IMG/VR virus record: IMGVR_UViG_3300044533_000758
Span: 1-28,424 of that record
DNA: 28,424 nucleotides
From: a virus
Reading direction: 5' to 3' (one strand)
In this document: positions 1 to 6,251 of the stretch, piece by piece
Layout: each line of letters opens with the position of its first letter
How positions within the stretch are numbered: the stretch's first letter is position 1
Position numbers and translations under genes: made by a program
Notes under the pieces: generated by a model
What the model was told of the DNA's origin: nothing
The model's database searches: none
What the model saw: the letters and a program-made list of their open reading frames with translations, nothing else

Positions 1-2
1 AT

Positions 3-512
3 GATGATATAAAAAAAATAAAAATATTTTGCTCAGAATTAAATACCTTTATGTCTATTCCTGGAGACAATTGGGATAATCGTGTTTGCAATAACTCAAT
101 CCTTAAAGAAATTGCTCCTGATATTGAACAAATATTATCTACTTATCAAAAAAAACATAAAAAAATTATAGAAGATTTTTTTAGTATTGAATTAAAAGAT
201 AATGTGCCAAGCGTTGTTATATGGAGACAGGGTGATCTTCAACCACCACATGCAGATAAAGAAAATCTTGATGGAAGCCCAAACCTATATCCTGAAAACG
301 ACATTGCTTCCTTGTTCTATCTTAATAATGAGTATATTGGCGGAGAAATTTATTTTCCAACACAAGGATTACAATTTAAATTAAATGCTGGAGATGCGGT
401 ATTTTTTCCAGGAGATGTTAACTATCAACATGGTGTTACTGAGGTAACTGAAGGAAAAAGATTTACCTGTCCAGCATTTTGGAATGTTATAAAAAATAAT
501 AAAAATATTTAA
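3..512 (+). CDS. 2-oxoglutarate/Fe(II)-dependent oxygenase, 5' end outside window
   Basis: Probable prolyl-4-hydroxylase-like 2OG-Fe(II) dioxygenase, which would hydroxylate a protein or small-molecule substrate using 2-oxoglutarate and O2. Numbered from the ATG at 51, it shows the HxD metal motif (PPHAD, H67 and D69), GGEIYFP (97-103), a distal metal His in YQHGV (H127) and a 2OG-binding Arg in GKRFTC (R137), in the family's order. The frame stays open from base 3 to that ATG with no stop, so the gene very likely begins upstream of the window and the ATG at 51 is internal. It converges on the minus-strand tail block across 12 bp. Such enzymes are common accessory genes in aquatic phages; the substrate cannot be told from sequence. 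Confidence 0.8.
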   Translation, partial: DDIKKIKIFCSELNTFMSIPGDNWDNRVCNNSILKEIAPDIEQILSTYQKKHKKIIEDFFSIELKDNVPSVVIWRQGDLQPPHADKENLDGSPNLYPENDIASLFYLNNEYIGGEIYFPTQGLQFKLNAGDAVFFPGDVNYQHGVTEVTEGKRFTCPAFWNVIKNNKNI

Positions 513-524
513 TATTTTATTAAA

Positions 525-758
525 TTATTCTGGTAGTGTAAAAGTATCTGTTTCTGAATTATAAATAACTCCTGCTTGAACAATTCCACCTTCTATAGCA
601 GTTTGACCAGTAACATCTTTAATTATAGGATTACTCATCATCATTGCATAAAATTTTTCACTTGCTGTAATTACCTGAACAACCTCATTGTCAATTATTA
701 AAGCAATATAAAACAAGTTATCTGGCAATGCTGGAACTTCACTATCTTCTATAGCCAT
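525..758 (-). CDS. hypothetical small protein at the end of the tail block
   Basis: A 77-residue acidic protein, not recognised. No signal peptide or membrane segment; the middle (LFYIALIIDNEVVQVITASEK) is a beta-like hydrophobic stretch followed by MMMSNPIIKDVT. The start is the ATG preceded by a purine-rich AAAAGAGAA element, and a TATAAT box lies about 20 bp further upstream (780-785, reverse complement). It is the last gene of the leftward tail block, so a small structural or assembly role is possible, but this is context only. Confidence 0.7.
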   Translation of the reverse strand: MAIEDSEVPALPDNLFYIALIIDNEVVQVITASEKFYAMMMSNPIIKDVTGQTAIEGGIVQAGVIYNSETDTFTLPE

Positions 759-807
759 TTTTTCTCTTTTCTGTTATATTAATTATAGCACTTATGACGC
801 AAAGGCT

Positions 808-1041
808 TTACCATTTTCCAATCGGACATTTTGAAGCCTCTAGTCTTGTTTTTATTTCCATAAAACAGCCACATTTTTTACATGTTTTTGTTAATTGTAT
901 TAATTCTGGGCAAGATATGCATATGTCTAACCTTTTATTTTTAATTTCAATATCAACCGACTTTGTATTTGGATTTAACAAGTCAAAAGGCGTAGTTCCA
1001 TATTTTTCTTTATATTGTTGCCATTTATTTTTTTCTGACAT
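808..1041 (-). CDS. Cys-rich zinc-binding phage protein (DUF6171-like)
   Basis: A 77-residue protein whose C-terminal half carries CISCPEL, then CKKCGCF and a terminal KCPIGKW, giving six cysteines in a zinc-ribbon-like arrangement. Similar small CxxC...CxxCxC...CPxGKW proteins are widespread in aquatic tailed phages, usually close to tail or structural genes; their function is unknown. The start is supported by a strong GGGGGAAAA ribosome-binding site directly before the ATG. It lies between the repeat-rich tail gene and the hypothetical gene at the end of the block, on the same strand. Confidence 0.75.
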   Translation of the reverse strand: MSEKNKWQQYKEKYGTTPFDLLNPNTKSVDIEIKNKRLDICISCPELIQLTKTCKKCGCFMEIKTRLEASKCPIGKW

Positions 1042-1059
1042 TTTTCCCCCTTTATTTTA

Positions 1060-1659
1060 TTACAAACAGAATAGGAACGTTGTACTTGTACAGACACATT
1101 GATAATCAGATGAACCGCTAGTGTATACTCCGTCAAAGTAACAATTTCCAAATACATTCAAGCATCCGCCTCCAGCAATAGCACATGGTTGTGGAGAAGG
1201 TGGTGGGAATGGTGGTGGGAATGGTGGTGGGAATGGTGGTGGGAATGGAGGTGGGAATGGAGGTGGGAATGGAGGTGGTGCTGGGAATGGCGGTGGGAAT
1301 GGTGGTGGGAATGAAGGTCCAAATGATGGTGGGAATGAAGGTGCTGGTGCTGCTGGTGTAACTGAACTAGTAGGTGATGAAAAATCAGAGTCTAAAATAG
1401 TATTATTTAACTTTACTGTAAATGTATATGCAGTTCCATTTGATAATCCAGTTACTACTATTGGTGAACTAGATCCAGTTTGTGAAATTGAACTAGGTGA
1501 TGAAACAACTGTATAAGTTAAAGAAGAATCTGGTTTACCTAAATATGTTGGTACTGTAAATGTTACAGACGCTTGACCGTTACCAGCGGTTGCAGTTCCA
1601 ATTGTTGGTGTTCCTGGTGTACGACCAGCAGAAGATAATACGGGTCCTAGTCTTGACAT
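1060..1659 (-). CDS. fibronectin-III / Pro-Phe repeat protein, putative adhesin
   Basis: A 199-residue protein starting MSRLGPV. An N-terminal segment (about 15-100) has the fibronectin type III pattern (GNGQASVTFTVP ... TYTVVSS ... VVTGLSNGTAYTFTVKL). Residues about 105-160 are a low-complexity PPF repeat encoded by an imperfect 12-bp tandem repeat (about 1196-1340), and the last 40 residues have several cysteines (PCAIAGGGC, GNCYF, YQCVC), probably a disulphide-stabilised knob. The chosen start forms a TAATG overlap with the upstream tail gene; an ATG 30 bp further upstream is possible but would overlap that gene more. FN3 domains in phage tails usually bind glycans or surface proteins. A surface-exposed adhesin is inferred. 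Confidence 0.75.
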   Translation of the reverse strand: MSRLGPVLSSAGRTPGTPTIGTATAGNGQASVTFTVPTYLGKPDSSLTYTVVSSPSSISQTGSSSPIVVTGLSNGTAYTFTVKLNNTILDSDFSSPTSSVTPAAPAPSFPPSFGPSFPPPFPPPFPAPPPFPPPFPPPFPPPFPPPFPPPFPPPSPQPCAIAGGGCLNVFGNCYFDGVYTSGSSDYQCVCTSTTFLFCL

Positions 1660-2387
1660 TATGCAACTAAGTCTCCAAGAACAACCCAAGAGTCAGTAGC
1701 ACGTTTAATACATACGGCAGATGACCATTGTGCTCTTAATTTTAATCCTGGAGTTCCGTCTACAGTTGTAGTTCCTGGAGTAGTTGCTGCAATAGTTACC
1801 TGTCCCGTGCCTGTTTGTAAAATTGTAATTTGTGCACCTGTTGCAAATGCTTGGTTGGCGTTTGTTGGAATTGACAAGGTAACTGCAGAAGCACTTGACA
1901 CCTCAACCATTTTTCCATTATCGGCAAGAACAAGTTCATAAGCAACTGTTTGTGGGTTAATTGAAAGATTTATAACTGGAGCAGTTAAAGTTTTATTGGT
2001 TAGTGTTGCGCTATTAGTAAGTGTAACATCTGGTGTTGTCCAGGCTAGTCCTGATGCCGTTGCAGAGTTGGCTGTTAAAACGGTTCCATTACTTCCAACA
2101 GATAAAATAGATAATGTGTCATTTGCTGAAGCAGAAAGTAGGTCACCTTTTGCTGCAAAATCTGTTTTTAATAGTGCAGTTGAAAGATCAATTGCAGTTA
2201 TTTGAGTTTGTAAACTATTAAGTGTATAAGCAATAGATGGACTTACAAGGTTTGCTGCATTAGAGTTTGCCGAATTATAATTTTCGTCTCCATAGTGATA
2301 TAAACGAAATGCTGCCTGTATGTCGGCAGGATCTGATAATCCTGGAATTTTAGTTGGTATTAACGTACCTATTGATTCTGCTGCCAT
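1659..2387 (-). CDS. tail fibre / tail spike-like structural protein
   Basis: A 242-residue protein with phage tail-fibre phrasing: GDLLSASANDTLSILSVGSNGTVL and LTNSATLTNKTLTAPVI, followed by a Ser/Thr/Ala-rich beta region ending in WVVLGDLVA. The N-terminus (DPADIQAAFRLYHYGDENYN) resembles attachment segments of small tail proteins. The start has GAGGTG 4 nt before the ATG. It overlaps the downstream FN3-repeat gene by one base (TAATG), which suggests coupled translation and perhaps a joint adhesin complex. No enzymatic motif is visible. The role in host binding is inferred from composition and neighbours. Confidence 0.75.
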   Translation of the reverse strand: MAAESIGTLIPTKIPGLSDPADIQAAFRLYHYGDENYNSANSNAANLVSPSIAYTLNSLQTQITAIDLSTALLKTDFAAKGDLLSASANDTLSILSVGSNGTVLTANSATASGLAWTTPDVTLTNSATLTNKTLTAPVINLSINPQTVAYELVLADNGKMVEVSSASAVTLSIPTNANQAFATGAQITILQTGTGQVTIAATTPGTTTVDGTPGLKLRAQWSSAVCIKRATDSWVVLGDLVA

Positions 2388-2424
2388 ATATCACCTCATT
2401 AGAATTATATCATAAAGATATAGA

Positions 2425-3015
2425 CTAAGACTCCTCATCTTCTAAAATTGTTATAAATAAATGTGTTGTTACTTGCCCCTCTAAAACCGCCCAATCTCCA
2501 TATGGGCCAGAATCTACATCTGTTCTATGCTCAACTGCTTTAAAGTTTATAACTAAATTTTGATTGTTTCCAGCAAGAGCGGGTATGCTCATAGAGGCTG
2601 CAATTGGATTATCATTTACAATACTAAATTGAACACTAAAGTTACTAGAAGTTAGTGATGTTAAAGAGGTAATATTTGAAATAGGAATCACAATTTGTGC
2701 AATTCCATTGGTGTAGGTTGTTGTGTGATTAACTGAATAAATTGTTGGATTTAACTCTAGCACCTCAATCCAGGTATTTGCTCCAGGTTGAGATACGTAT
2801 TGATATAGATATCCATAATCTGTACCTGGAGAGGTATTAATATATAGATCATTAAGAAGTGGGGTTTGACCAACTCCCTCTGTATTTGGATTTCCTGCGC
2901 CAACAAAAACTTGACTTCCACGAGTTCCTGTTGGTCCAATATCTACTAAAAGTTCTACAACTTCTGGGGGACCAAGAACTGTAATGTCATCGTTGTCTAA
3001 TAAAACATCAGGCAT
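2425..3015 (-). CDS. minor tail protein with collagen-like GPTG motif
   Basis: A 196-residue acidic protein. Near residue 27 it has DIGPTGTRGSQVFVGAGNPN, a short collagen-like Gly-X-Y segment often seen in tail and fibre proteins of actinobacterial and aquatic phages. The rest looks all-beta (repeated TSLTS, IVIPIS, NLVINF strands), with a very acidic end (ILEDEES). It starts in a TAATG overlap with the upstream BppU-like gene, so the two are translationally coupled. A baseplate or tail-fibre role is inferred. Confidence 0.75.
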   Translation of the reverse strand: MPDVLLDNDDITVLGPPEVVELLVDIGPTGTRGSQVFVGAGNPNTEGVGQTPLLNDLYINTSPGTDYGYLYQYVSQPGANTWIEVLELNPTIYSVNHTTTYTNGIAQIVIPISNITSLTSLTSSNFSVQFSIVNDNPIAASMSIPALAGNNQNLVINFKAVEHRTDVDSGPYGDWAVLEGQVTTHLFITILEDEES

Positions 3016-3356
3016 TATACTGCACCTGTTACGTCATCTACTACTGATACTTCTCCTGTAAGAAGTGTATAAATTTGTGTTCCGTCTGTAATCTGAACAT
3101 CATAAACATAAGTAGCAGCAGCAAGAGTTCTACCAACTGCTGGTGTTATTGTACATGTAACAATATCTGTTGTTGCATTCACTACTGCAGAGGCAACGGT
3201 CTGTACTCCAGCAGAACCTCTTACGGTTGAAATTGTAAAAGCAGCGCTATAACCTGCTAAATCAAAAGTCCCGCCATTTGCTGTCTTTGGACGAATTACA
3301 AATTGAGATGTGTCACCACGGTAATACAAAAAGTTATAAAATCCTGGAAATGCCAT
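3015..3356 (-). CDS. BppU-like baseplate/tail protein
   Basis: A 113-residue protein beginning MAFPGFYNFLYYRGDTSQF. The YRGDT start followed by alternating beta strands (FDLAGYSAAFTIST ... VTCTITPAVGRTL ... YVYDVQITDGTQIYTLLTGEVSVV) is the layout of the BppU N-terminal domain, an Ig-like fold that links receptor-binding proteins to phage baseplates. An excellent AGGAGG site lies 5 nt before the ATG. It resembles the 133-residue protein encoded just upstream, so two such domains are encoded close together. The assignment is by pattern, not alignment. Confidence 0.75.
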   Translation of the reverse strand: MAFPGFYNFLYYRGDTSQFVIRPKTANGGTFDLAGYSAAFTISTVRGSAGVQTVASAVVNATTDIVTCTITPAVGRTLAAATYVYDVQITDGTQIYTLLTGEVSVVDDVTGAV

Positions 3357-3402
3357 TATTCCTCCTAACTTATTATACCATTAAGAATTAACTCTGGTAG
3401 AA

Positions 3403-3489
3403 TTATTTTTTTACTTTAAATACTTTTTTACCAATTTTAATAATTGGTGGAAGATTATCCTTTTTCGCTGATATTTTTACTATTGGCAT
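3403..3489 (-). CDS. 28-residue basic ORF coupled to the BppU-like gene
   Basis: A tiny gene encoding MPIVKISAKKDNLPPIIKIG and eight further residues, about one third lysine. Its ATG overlaps the stop of the upstream BppU-like gene as TAATG, the same junction used between the larger tail genes, and it fills a gap otherwise unexplained between two tail genes. It has no recognised domain. The coupling and clean length argue for a real gene, but 28 residues is short enough for chance; confidence is moderate. Confidence 0.55.
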   Translation of the reverse strand: MPIVKISAKKDNLPPIIKIGKKVFKVKK

Positions 3490-3890
3490 TATAGACCTGG
3501 AGTTACATCACCTAGCACGCATATGGTTCCAATTACTGGAGTCCATACTGTGTCTGCGTTTGCACCGCTACCGCCTTCAATTATTACTTGTAAATCAAAC
3601 TGTAGTTCGGCAACAATTGAGCGGTATTTAGTACCACCCCAATTTTCAGTAATGTTTGCTGGAGCAAAAATTTCAACATACCCATTACCATCGGTAGTAA
3701 TAAGTTCATCTAAAACATCTCCATTGGAATCATAAGATGTAGCGCTATATGTCCAGTCTGAGGTGTCGTATGGTGTGGTTTCGTCATCTTCAAAAAACTC
3801 TACCTTTAGGGTTGCACTATCTCCACGGACTACTGTCCACTGTATGTTGGCTGGTGTTGCGCCATATTTTTCAATTGTAGATACGCACAT
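3489..3890 (-). CDS. BppU-like baseplate/tail protein, possibly leaderless
   Basis: A 133-residue protein with the VVRGDSATLKVEFFEDD...YDTSDWTYSATSYD pattern of BppU-type N-terminal Ig-like domains, and a GG-rich loop near the C-terminus (EGGSGANADTVWTP). It is first in the leftward tail cluster and is followed by the coupled 28-residue ORF. No ribosome-binding site precedes its ATG; instead TATAAT (3899-3904, reverse complement) ends 8 nt before it, so the message probably has almost no leader. It would connect receptor-binding proteins to the tail (inferred). Confidence 0.72.
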   Translation of the reverse strand: MCVSTIEKYGATPANIQWTVVRGDSATLKVEFFEDDETTPYDTSDWTYSATSYDSNGDVLDELITTDGNGYVEIFAPANITENWGGTKYRSIVAELQFDLQVIIEGGSGANADTVWTPVIGTICVLGDVTPGL

Positions 3891-3897
3891 AATATTT

Positions 3898-3960
3898 GAT
3901 TATACCATAAAATATGCTAACCCCTAGGCGCAGTGGGGGGGGTGGGGGCAACCTAGGGGC
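3898..3960. promoter_or_regulatory. inverted repeat with G-tracts upstream of the tail operon
   Basis: Between two minus-strand genes. CCCCTAGG (3921-3928) is mirrored by CCTAGGGG (3952-3959), and TGCT/AGCA just outside extend the palindrome imperfectly. The loop holds two plus-strand G runs of 8 and 5 separated by one T, so a G-quadruplex-prone segment sits at the tip. A TATAAT box on the minus strand (3899-3904) lies 8 nt before the tail gene. It could be a terminator of the upstream gene or an operator for the tail promoter; no U-run follows in either direction. Confidence 0.45.
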
Positions 3961-4162
3961 AGCACTAAAATTATAACATTATATATTAATAGACATTATA
4001 TTTGTAACAAAACGTTATAAACCAGATATATAAAAATTGTTATTGAACCGTTATAAAGGTTTGGCATAAAGTTCGAAAAATCCAGGAGTTATGGTGTATA
4101 CTTAAAATATATAAAGAAAAGAATATACTGTAAATAGGTTTTTAAGATATCTTTATATATAG

Positions 4163-4387
4163 TTACTTAGAATGATCTTTTAAATGTTCGATCATTAAGT
4201 CAAAAATTTTTTCAGTCTTCTCTTCTAATCTTGTAATTTGGTCCTTCATCGAGGATCCATTATTGGGCTTCATTTCGTAAACAATATCTTCTACGTATTT
4301 TTTAACAATCCATCTTACGCCCATTCCAACAATTGCAAGTATGGACAATAAAGTTAAAATCATTCCTGCCCAGTCTTGAGTTGTCAT
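4163..4387 (-). CDS. small membrane protein with coiled-coil tail (holin/spanin-like)
   Basis: A 74-residue protein: one N-terminal membrane helix (about 7-28, GMILTLLSILAIVGMGVRWIV) followed by a charged helix predicted as a coiled coil (MKDQITRLEEKTEKIFDLMIEHLKDH). This layout is shared by small phage membrane proteins near lysis and tail genes and by some holins, so a lysis role is possible but not shown. TATAAT (4395-4400, reverse complement) lies 7 nt before the ATG with no ribosome-binding site, so the transcript is likely leaderless. Confidence 0.65.
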   Translation of the reverse strand: MTTQDWAGMILTLLSILAIVGMGVRWIVKKYVEDIVYEMKPNNGSSMKDQITRLEEKTEKIFDLMIEHLKDHSK

Positions 4388-4411
4388 GAATCCAATTATA
4401 ACATTATTTAT

Positions 4412-4444
4412 TTTAAATTTCGGCGGGAATTAACGAAGCCGAAA
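4412..4444 (-). terminator. probable intrinsic terminator, leftward
   Basis: TTTCGGC and GCCGAAA arms (4418-4424 and 4438-4444) form a 7-bp stem with a 13-nt loop. On the minus strand the stem is followed by TTTAAAATAAAT, a weak U-rich tail. It would end leftward transcripts of the small genes to its right. Confidence 0.5.
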
Positions 4445-4451
4445 AATAGAG

Positions 4452-4552
4452 ATAACAAACCTTCCACCACCTAATATGTATGACACATACACTATGGTGT
4501 AATATATGTCAAACCTTCTATGCGGCTATATGCTCTATATGAGGTTTGTTAT
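4452..4552. repeat. inverted repeat ATAACAAACCT ... AGGTTTGTTAT with inner palindromes
   Basis: An 11-bp perfect inverted repeat (4452-4462 and 4542-4552) flanks about 80 bp that contains a second nested palindrome (TGACACAT ... ATATGTCA, centred on ACACTATGGTGT at 4489-4500) and a further CAAACCTT. No gene is visible here. The ACAAACCT word also recurs in the non-coding stretch 16890-17640. A control region or structured RNA is possible. Confidence 0.45.
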
Positions 4553-4689
4553 TTAAAGTGTTTATTGACCAGAGAAACGATAATTGTTATACCTGCCAAA
4601 ATTGCAAGAATTAACAAACCTCTATCTGAGTGATCATAACTTCCGCTACAACCAACCCATTCTTGATCTACGTAGCAGTCTTTAAACAT
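4549..4689 (-). CDS. 46-residue single-span membrane protein
   Basis: Encodes MFKDCYVDQEW... followed by one strongly hydrophobic helix (about 24-41, GLLILAILAGITIIVSLV) and a basic end (NKHFK). The N-terminal half has two cysteines. It sits 13 bp downstream of another minus-strand small gene. The start lacks a good ribosome-binding site; a weak CAATAT box exactly 6 nt before the ATG would fit leaderless translation. Function unknown; a small phage membrane protein. Confidence 0.5.
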   Translation of the reverse strand: MFKDCYVDQEWVGCSGSYDHSDRGLLILAILAGITIIVSLVNKHFK

Positions 4690-4702
4690 ACCTGCATATT
4701 GA

Positions 4703-4915
4703 TTATTCTTCAAATGAGGTTTGAGATTCCAGGAGATTATTAACTACCGTGGTTTTGCAAGAACAATGATTACAAACCTCTTCTTCAAAAACTTTTAATG
4801 CCAAACCATTGTTTATAACTTTTTCGTTATTAGAGTGTGGGTCATAGCCTTTAGGGGTTTGTCTACTCCAGGATTCTGGATATGAAGGATTATCTATGTT
4901 ATCTAGTATAGCCAT
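4703..4915 (-). CDS. small Cys-rich hypothetical protein, leaderless
   Basis: A 70-residue protein starting MAILDNIDNPSYPESW. Near the C-terminus it has CNHCSCKTT, a possible metal-binding cluster. The ATG at 4915 is chosen over one 27 bp upstream because TATAAT (4922-4927, reverse complement) ends exactly 6 nt before it, which places the predicted transcription start on the A of the ATG. The upstream ATG would also overlap the neighbouring gene. Function unknown. Confidence 0.6.
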   Translation of the reverse strand: MAILDNIDNPSYPESWSRQTPKGYDPHSNNEKVINNGLALKVFEEEVCNHCSCKTTVVNNLLESQTSFEE

Positions 4916-4929
4916 GTGATTATTATATA

Positions 4930-5088
4930 CTATATTGACCACCAGGTATTGGTGTTGTAGAAATACCCGACTTTTTCCTTGTACTCGAAATATTTTTTAT
5001 TTACCTGGTTCCAGTCAGGATCGTTAGTTGACAAACCACAATATCCGCATAGCCCAGAACCTGTGTATCTATATACGTGTTGGCACAT
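4930..5088 (-). CDS. small zinc-finger-like protein, leaderless
   Basis: A 52-residue protein beginning MCQHVYRYTGSGLCGYCG; Cys2, His4, Cys14 and Cys17 could form a zinc site. The rest is aromatic-rich (KYFEYKEKVGYFYNTNTWWSI). An ATG 45 bp further upstream is available, but the one at 5088 has TATAAT (5095-5100, reverse complement) exactly 6 nt before it, the same geometry as the next gene. No homologue is recognised. Confidence 0.6.
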   Translation of the reverse strand: MCQHVYRYTGSGLCGYCGLSTNDPDWNQVNKKYFEYKEKVGYFYNTNTWWSI

Positions 5089-5190
5089 ATATTGATTATA
5101 CCCTATACCCTGGAAATCTGAAAAAATTTTCATTTTGACAAAATCTGAATATTTTTATCAGATGTACGATACATGTTTAAAAAAAATAAA

Positions 5191-5230
5191 ATATAAAAAA
5201 TTAGTGAGCACACTACTCTGGGTAGTGCGC
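5191..5230 (-). terminator. intrinsic terminator of the leftward 5213-5778 operon
   Basis: On the minus strand a 9-bp stem with one mismatch (5208-5216 with 5222-5230, loop 5217-5221) is followed by TCACTAATTTTTTATATTTT. It ends the leftward operon and overlaps the last codons of the 31-residue ORF that closes it. Confidence 0.7.
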
Positions 5231-5308
5231 CCTATCATAGTCTGCAAGGCTGCCACCATTGTCTAGGTGCGCCTTGCGTCTTAGTTGTTCAGCAGAATAC
5301 TCAGACAC
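5213..5308 (-). CDS. 31-residue ORF with GTG start, end of leftward operon
   Basis: Starts at a GTG within the stop region of the preceding gene (8-base overlap), with AAGGA 7 nt before it, and encodes a hydrophilic peptide beginning MSEYSAEQLRRKAHLDNGGS. Its final codons form one arm of the operon terminator. It has protein-like composition and a good ribosome-binding site, but it is very short and the GTG start is a judgement. Confidence 0.5.
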   Translation of the reverse strand: MSEYSAEQLRRKAHLDNGGSLADYDRAHYPE

Positions 5309-5486
5309 TTTTGCGTCCTTGTATCCAACCTGAATGAATACCAACTAGCGGTGCGTCAATGTTTACTGCTGTGCCAATTGGTAATGCGTTAGAGTATTGA
5401 TCAATAAACTCTAGTATTTTTTCTTTGCTTGTAAATGGCATGTCTGCCACCGAGCCGTTAACTGTTGTTAGTTTTACTGGTATCAC
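5301..5486 (-). CDS. 61-residue hypothetical protein, paralogue of the gene at 7700
   Basis: The GTG start overlaps the stop of the upstream gene (GTGA), preceded by AGGAGAG. The protein aligns along its whole length with the 61-residue product of 7700-7885 on the opposite strand: shared VKL.T.NG.V, then FI..Y.N.LP.G..V.I, then a G-rich end. Compact beta-alpha-beta-like composition, no known domain. Having one copy on each side of the divergent control region suggests duplication and a conserved small fold; the function is unknown. Confidence 0.75.
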   Translation of the reverse strand: MIPVKLTTVNGSVADMPFTSKEKILEFIDQYSNALPIGTAVNIDAPLVGIHSGWIQGRKSV

Positions 5487-5620
5487 TTGTCTCTCCTAAT
5501 CAATTTAATTGAATAAATGAACGCAATAGTGCCAACCAACAACCATGTTGGTATCTCTACTGCTAAGGCAATGCTCTCGGCATATAAACCAAAACCATCT
5601 AAGTCTAAAAATAGTTCCAT
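5483..5620 (-). CDS. 45-residue single-span membrane protein
   Basis: Encodes an acidic N-terminus (MELFLDLDGFG) followed by one hydrophobic segment (about 16-38, SIALAVEIPTWLLVGTIAFIYSI) and a basic end (KLIRRDK). GAGGAGG near the end of the upstream gene serves as its ribosome-binding site. It overlaps the next gene by 4 bases (GTGA). Positive charge after the helix suggests an inside C-terminus. No function recognised. Confidence 0.65.
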   Translation of the reverse strand: MELFLDLDGFGLYAESIALAVEIPTWLLVGTIAFIYSIKLIRRDK

Positions 5621-5622
5621 AA

Positions 5623-5778
5623 CTACTTAACCTCCTCATCTAAATTGTATTGAGCAGATAGATAAGCGTTAGCCTGACTTAGTGCGTCAAGCAAGGACTT
5701 ATCCTCTCTATCATAGCGAGCCTGTTGGGCTTTTCTAATATCCGCAATAAGGTTATTGTTAGGGTTATTCTTTATCAT
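5623..5778 (-). CDS. 51-residue helical hypothetical protein, first gene of leftward operon
   Basis: Starts MIKNNPNNNLIADIRKAQQA, mostly charged alpha-helix, ending LDEEVK. GAAAGGA lies about 9 nt before the ATG, the consensus ribosome-binding site of this genome. It heads the leftward operon read from the promoter at 5821-5849. No family recognised. Confidence 0.65.
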   Translation of the reverse strand: MIKNNPNNNLIADIRKAQQARYDREDKSLLDALSQANAYLSAQYNLDEEVK

Positions 5779-5820
5779 TTTAGTTTATCCTTTCGTTAGA
5801 TAACTTTCTTTATACCTGCA

Positions 5821-5849
5821 ATTCTAGCAGGGGGGTCTGACAATTTAGG
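5821..5849 (-). promoter_or_regulatory. leftward promoter of the 5213-5778 operon
   Basis: On the minus strand TAGAAT (5821-5826) is preceded by CTGC and, in the spacer, by TTGTCAG, the same spacer motif seen in several rightward promoters here. The -35 (CCTAAA) is poor. A Crp-like palindrome is centred about 64 bp upstream of the predicted start. A second possible -10 is TATAAA at 5809-5814. Confidence 0.5.
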
Positions 5850-5914
5850 GGGGTTATTTGCTAGGCTCACTGTGATTTGTCTCACATTTACTTGCTAGGC
5901 TCACGCCCCTAAAT
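5843..5914. repeat. nested repeats around a Crp-like site in the divergent control region
   Basis: Outer inverted arms ATTTAGGGG (5843-5851) and CCCCTAAAT (5906-5914) enclose a 13-bp direct repeat TTGCTAGGCTCAC (5858-5870 and 5892-5904), which in turn flanks a perfect Crp-like palindrome (5871-5886). The ordered nesting between divergent operons suggests a compound operator or iteron-like element. Confidence 0.6.
5871..5886. promoter_or_regulatory. Crp/GlxR-like operator
   Basis: TGTGA-TTTGTC-TCACA matches both half-sites of the Crp consensus. It lies between the divergent operons, inside the nested repeats, about 64 bp upstream of the leftward start. Confidence 0.6.
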
Positions 5915-6020
5915 AATTCTATATTTAATTTTCTATAATGGAATTATAGCAGGGATAAGCCCAAAAGTCAACACGACACGCCGTTAATAACACGCATGTA
6001 ATTAGTGATATGCACCACAC

Positions 6021-6043
6021 GACATATCGGACATATCGGACAT
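6021..6043 (-). promoter_or_regulatory. tandem TGTCCGATA motif
   Basis: Read on the minus strand, two tandem copies of a 9-bp unit (TGTCCGATA) follow a third TGTCCGATA-like start. The unit resembles the 14-mer TGTCCG(A/T)TTTGTAC box found upstream of three rightward promoters, so this may be a cluster of half-sites for the same protein. Confidence 0.4.
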
Positions 6044-6076
6044 GCAGCCCGGCTCGGTCGGGTGTGTCTGAGAGGG

Positions 6077-6141
6077 TTATCCACATGACGTAGATCACAT
6101 ACCTATTTCACGCTCAAGTTATCCACATGACCTACATCACA
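6077..6141 (+). repeat. 23-bp direct repeat combining DnaA box and Crp-like site; candidate origin element
   Basis: Two near-identical 23-bp copies (6077-6099 and 6119-6141) begin with the perfect DnaA box TTATCCACA and continue into a Crp-like palindrome (CATGA-N6-TCACA at 6084-6099 and 6126-6141). They differ only at two S positions. Two further DnaA boxes in the opposite orientation lie at 7034-7054. This may be a replication origin, or DnaA/Crp control of the early promoter at 6175. Confidence 0.5.
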
Positions 6142-6149
6142 AGACACAA

Positions 6150-6163
6150 TGTCCGTTTTGTAC
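6150..6163 (+). promoter_or_regulatory. TGTCCGTTTTGTAC box
   Basis: A 14-mer repeated exactly at 9839-9852 and with one change at 12557-12570, always upstream of an early promoter. Here it lies 11 bp before the -35. Probably an operator. Confidence 0.5.
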
Positions 6164-6174
6164 TACTTACTGGT

Positions 6175-6203
6175 GAGTAAATGTCAGTGGTCGCTGTTAT
6201 ACT
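6175..6203 (+). promoter_or_regulatory. rightward early promoter
   Basis: GAGTAA-N17-TATACT, with TGTCAG at the start of the spacer as in several other promoters here. Predicted start near 6210, about 40 nt before the first gene; GAAAGGA precedes that ATG. Confidence 0.6.
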
Positions 6204-6251
6204 TCTAGTATAAAGAAAGTTAAATAAAGGTTATTTAACAGAAAGGACAAA

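Noticed and set aside
202-384. 60-codon ORF on the plus strand
   Set aside because: Lies inside the oxygenase gene in another frame; no start signal and odd composition.
794-1102. 102-codon ORF on the plus strand
   Set aside because: Antisense to the DUF6171-like gene, which has a recognisable motif and strong ribosome-binding site.
1196-1340. Repeat region as a frameshifted or broken gene
   Set aside because: The 12-bp unit keeps the frame, and coding continues through to a Cys-rich end.
4163-4387. Firm call as a holin
   Set aside because: One membrane helix and a coiled coil are compatible with many small phage proteins; no lysin gene is adjacent.
5858-5904. CRISPR-like pair of 13-bp repeats
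   Set aside because: Only two copies, with a Crp-like palindrome as the intervening DNA, and no cas genes; an operator or iteron fits better.
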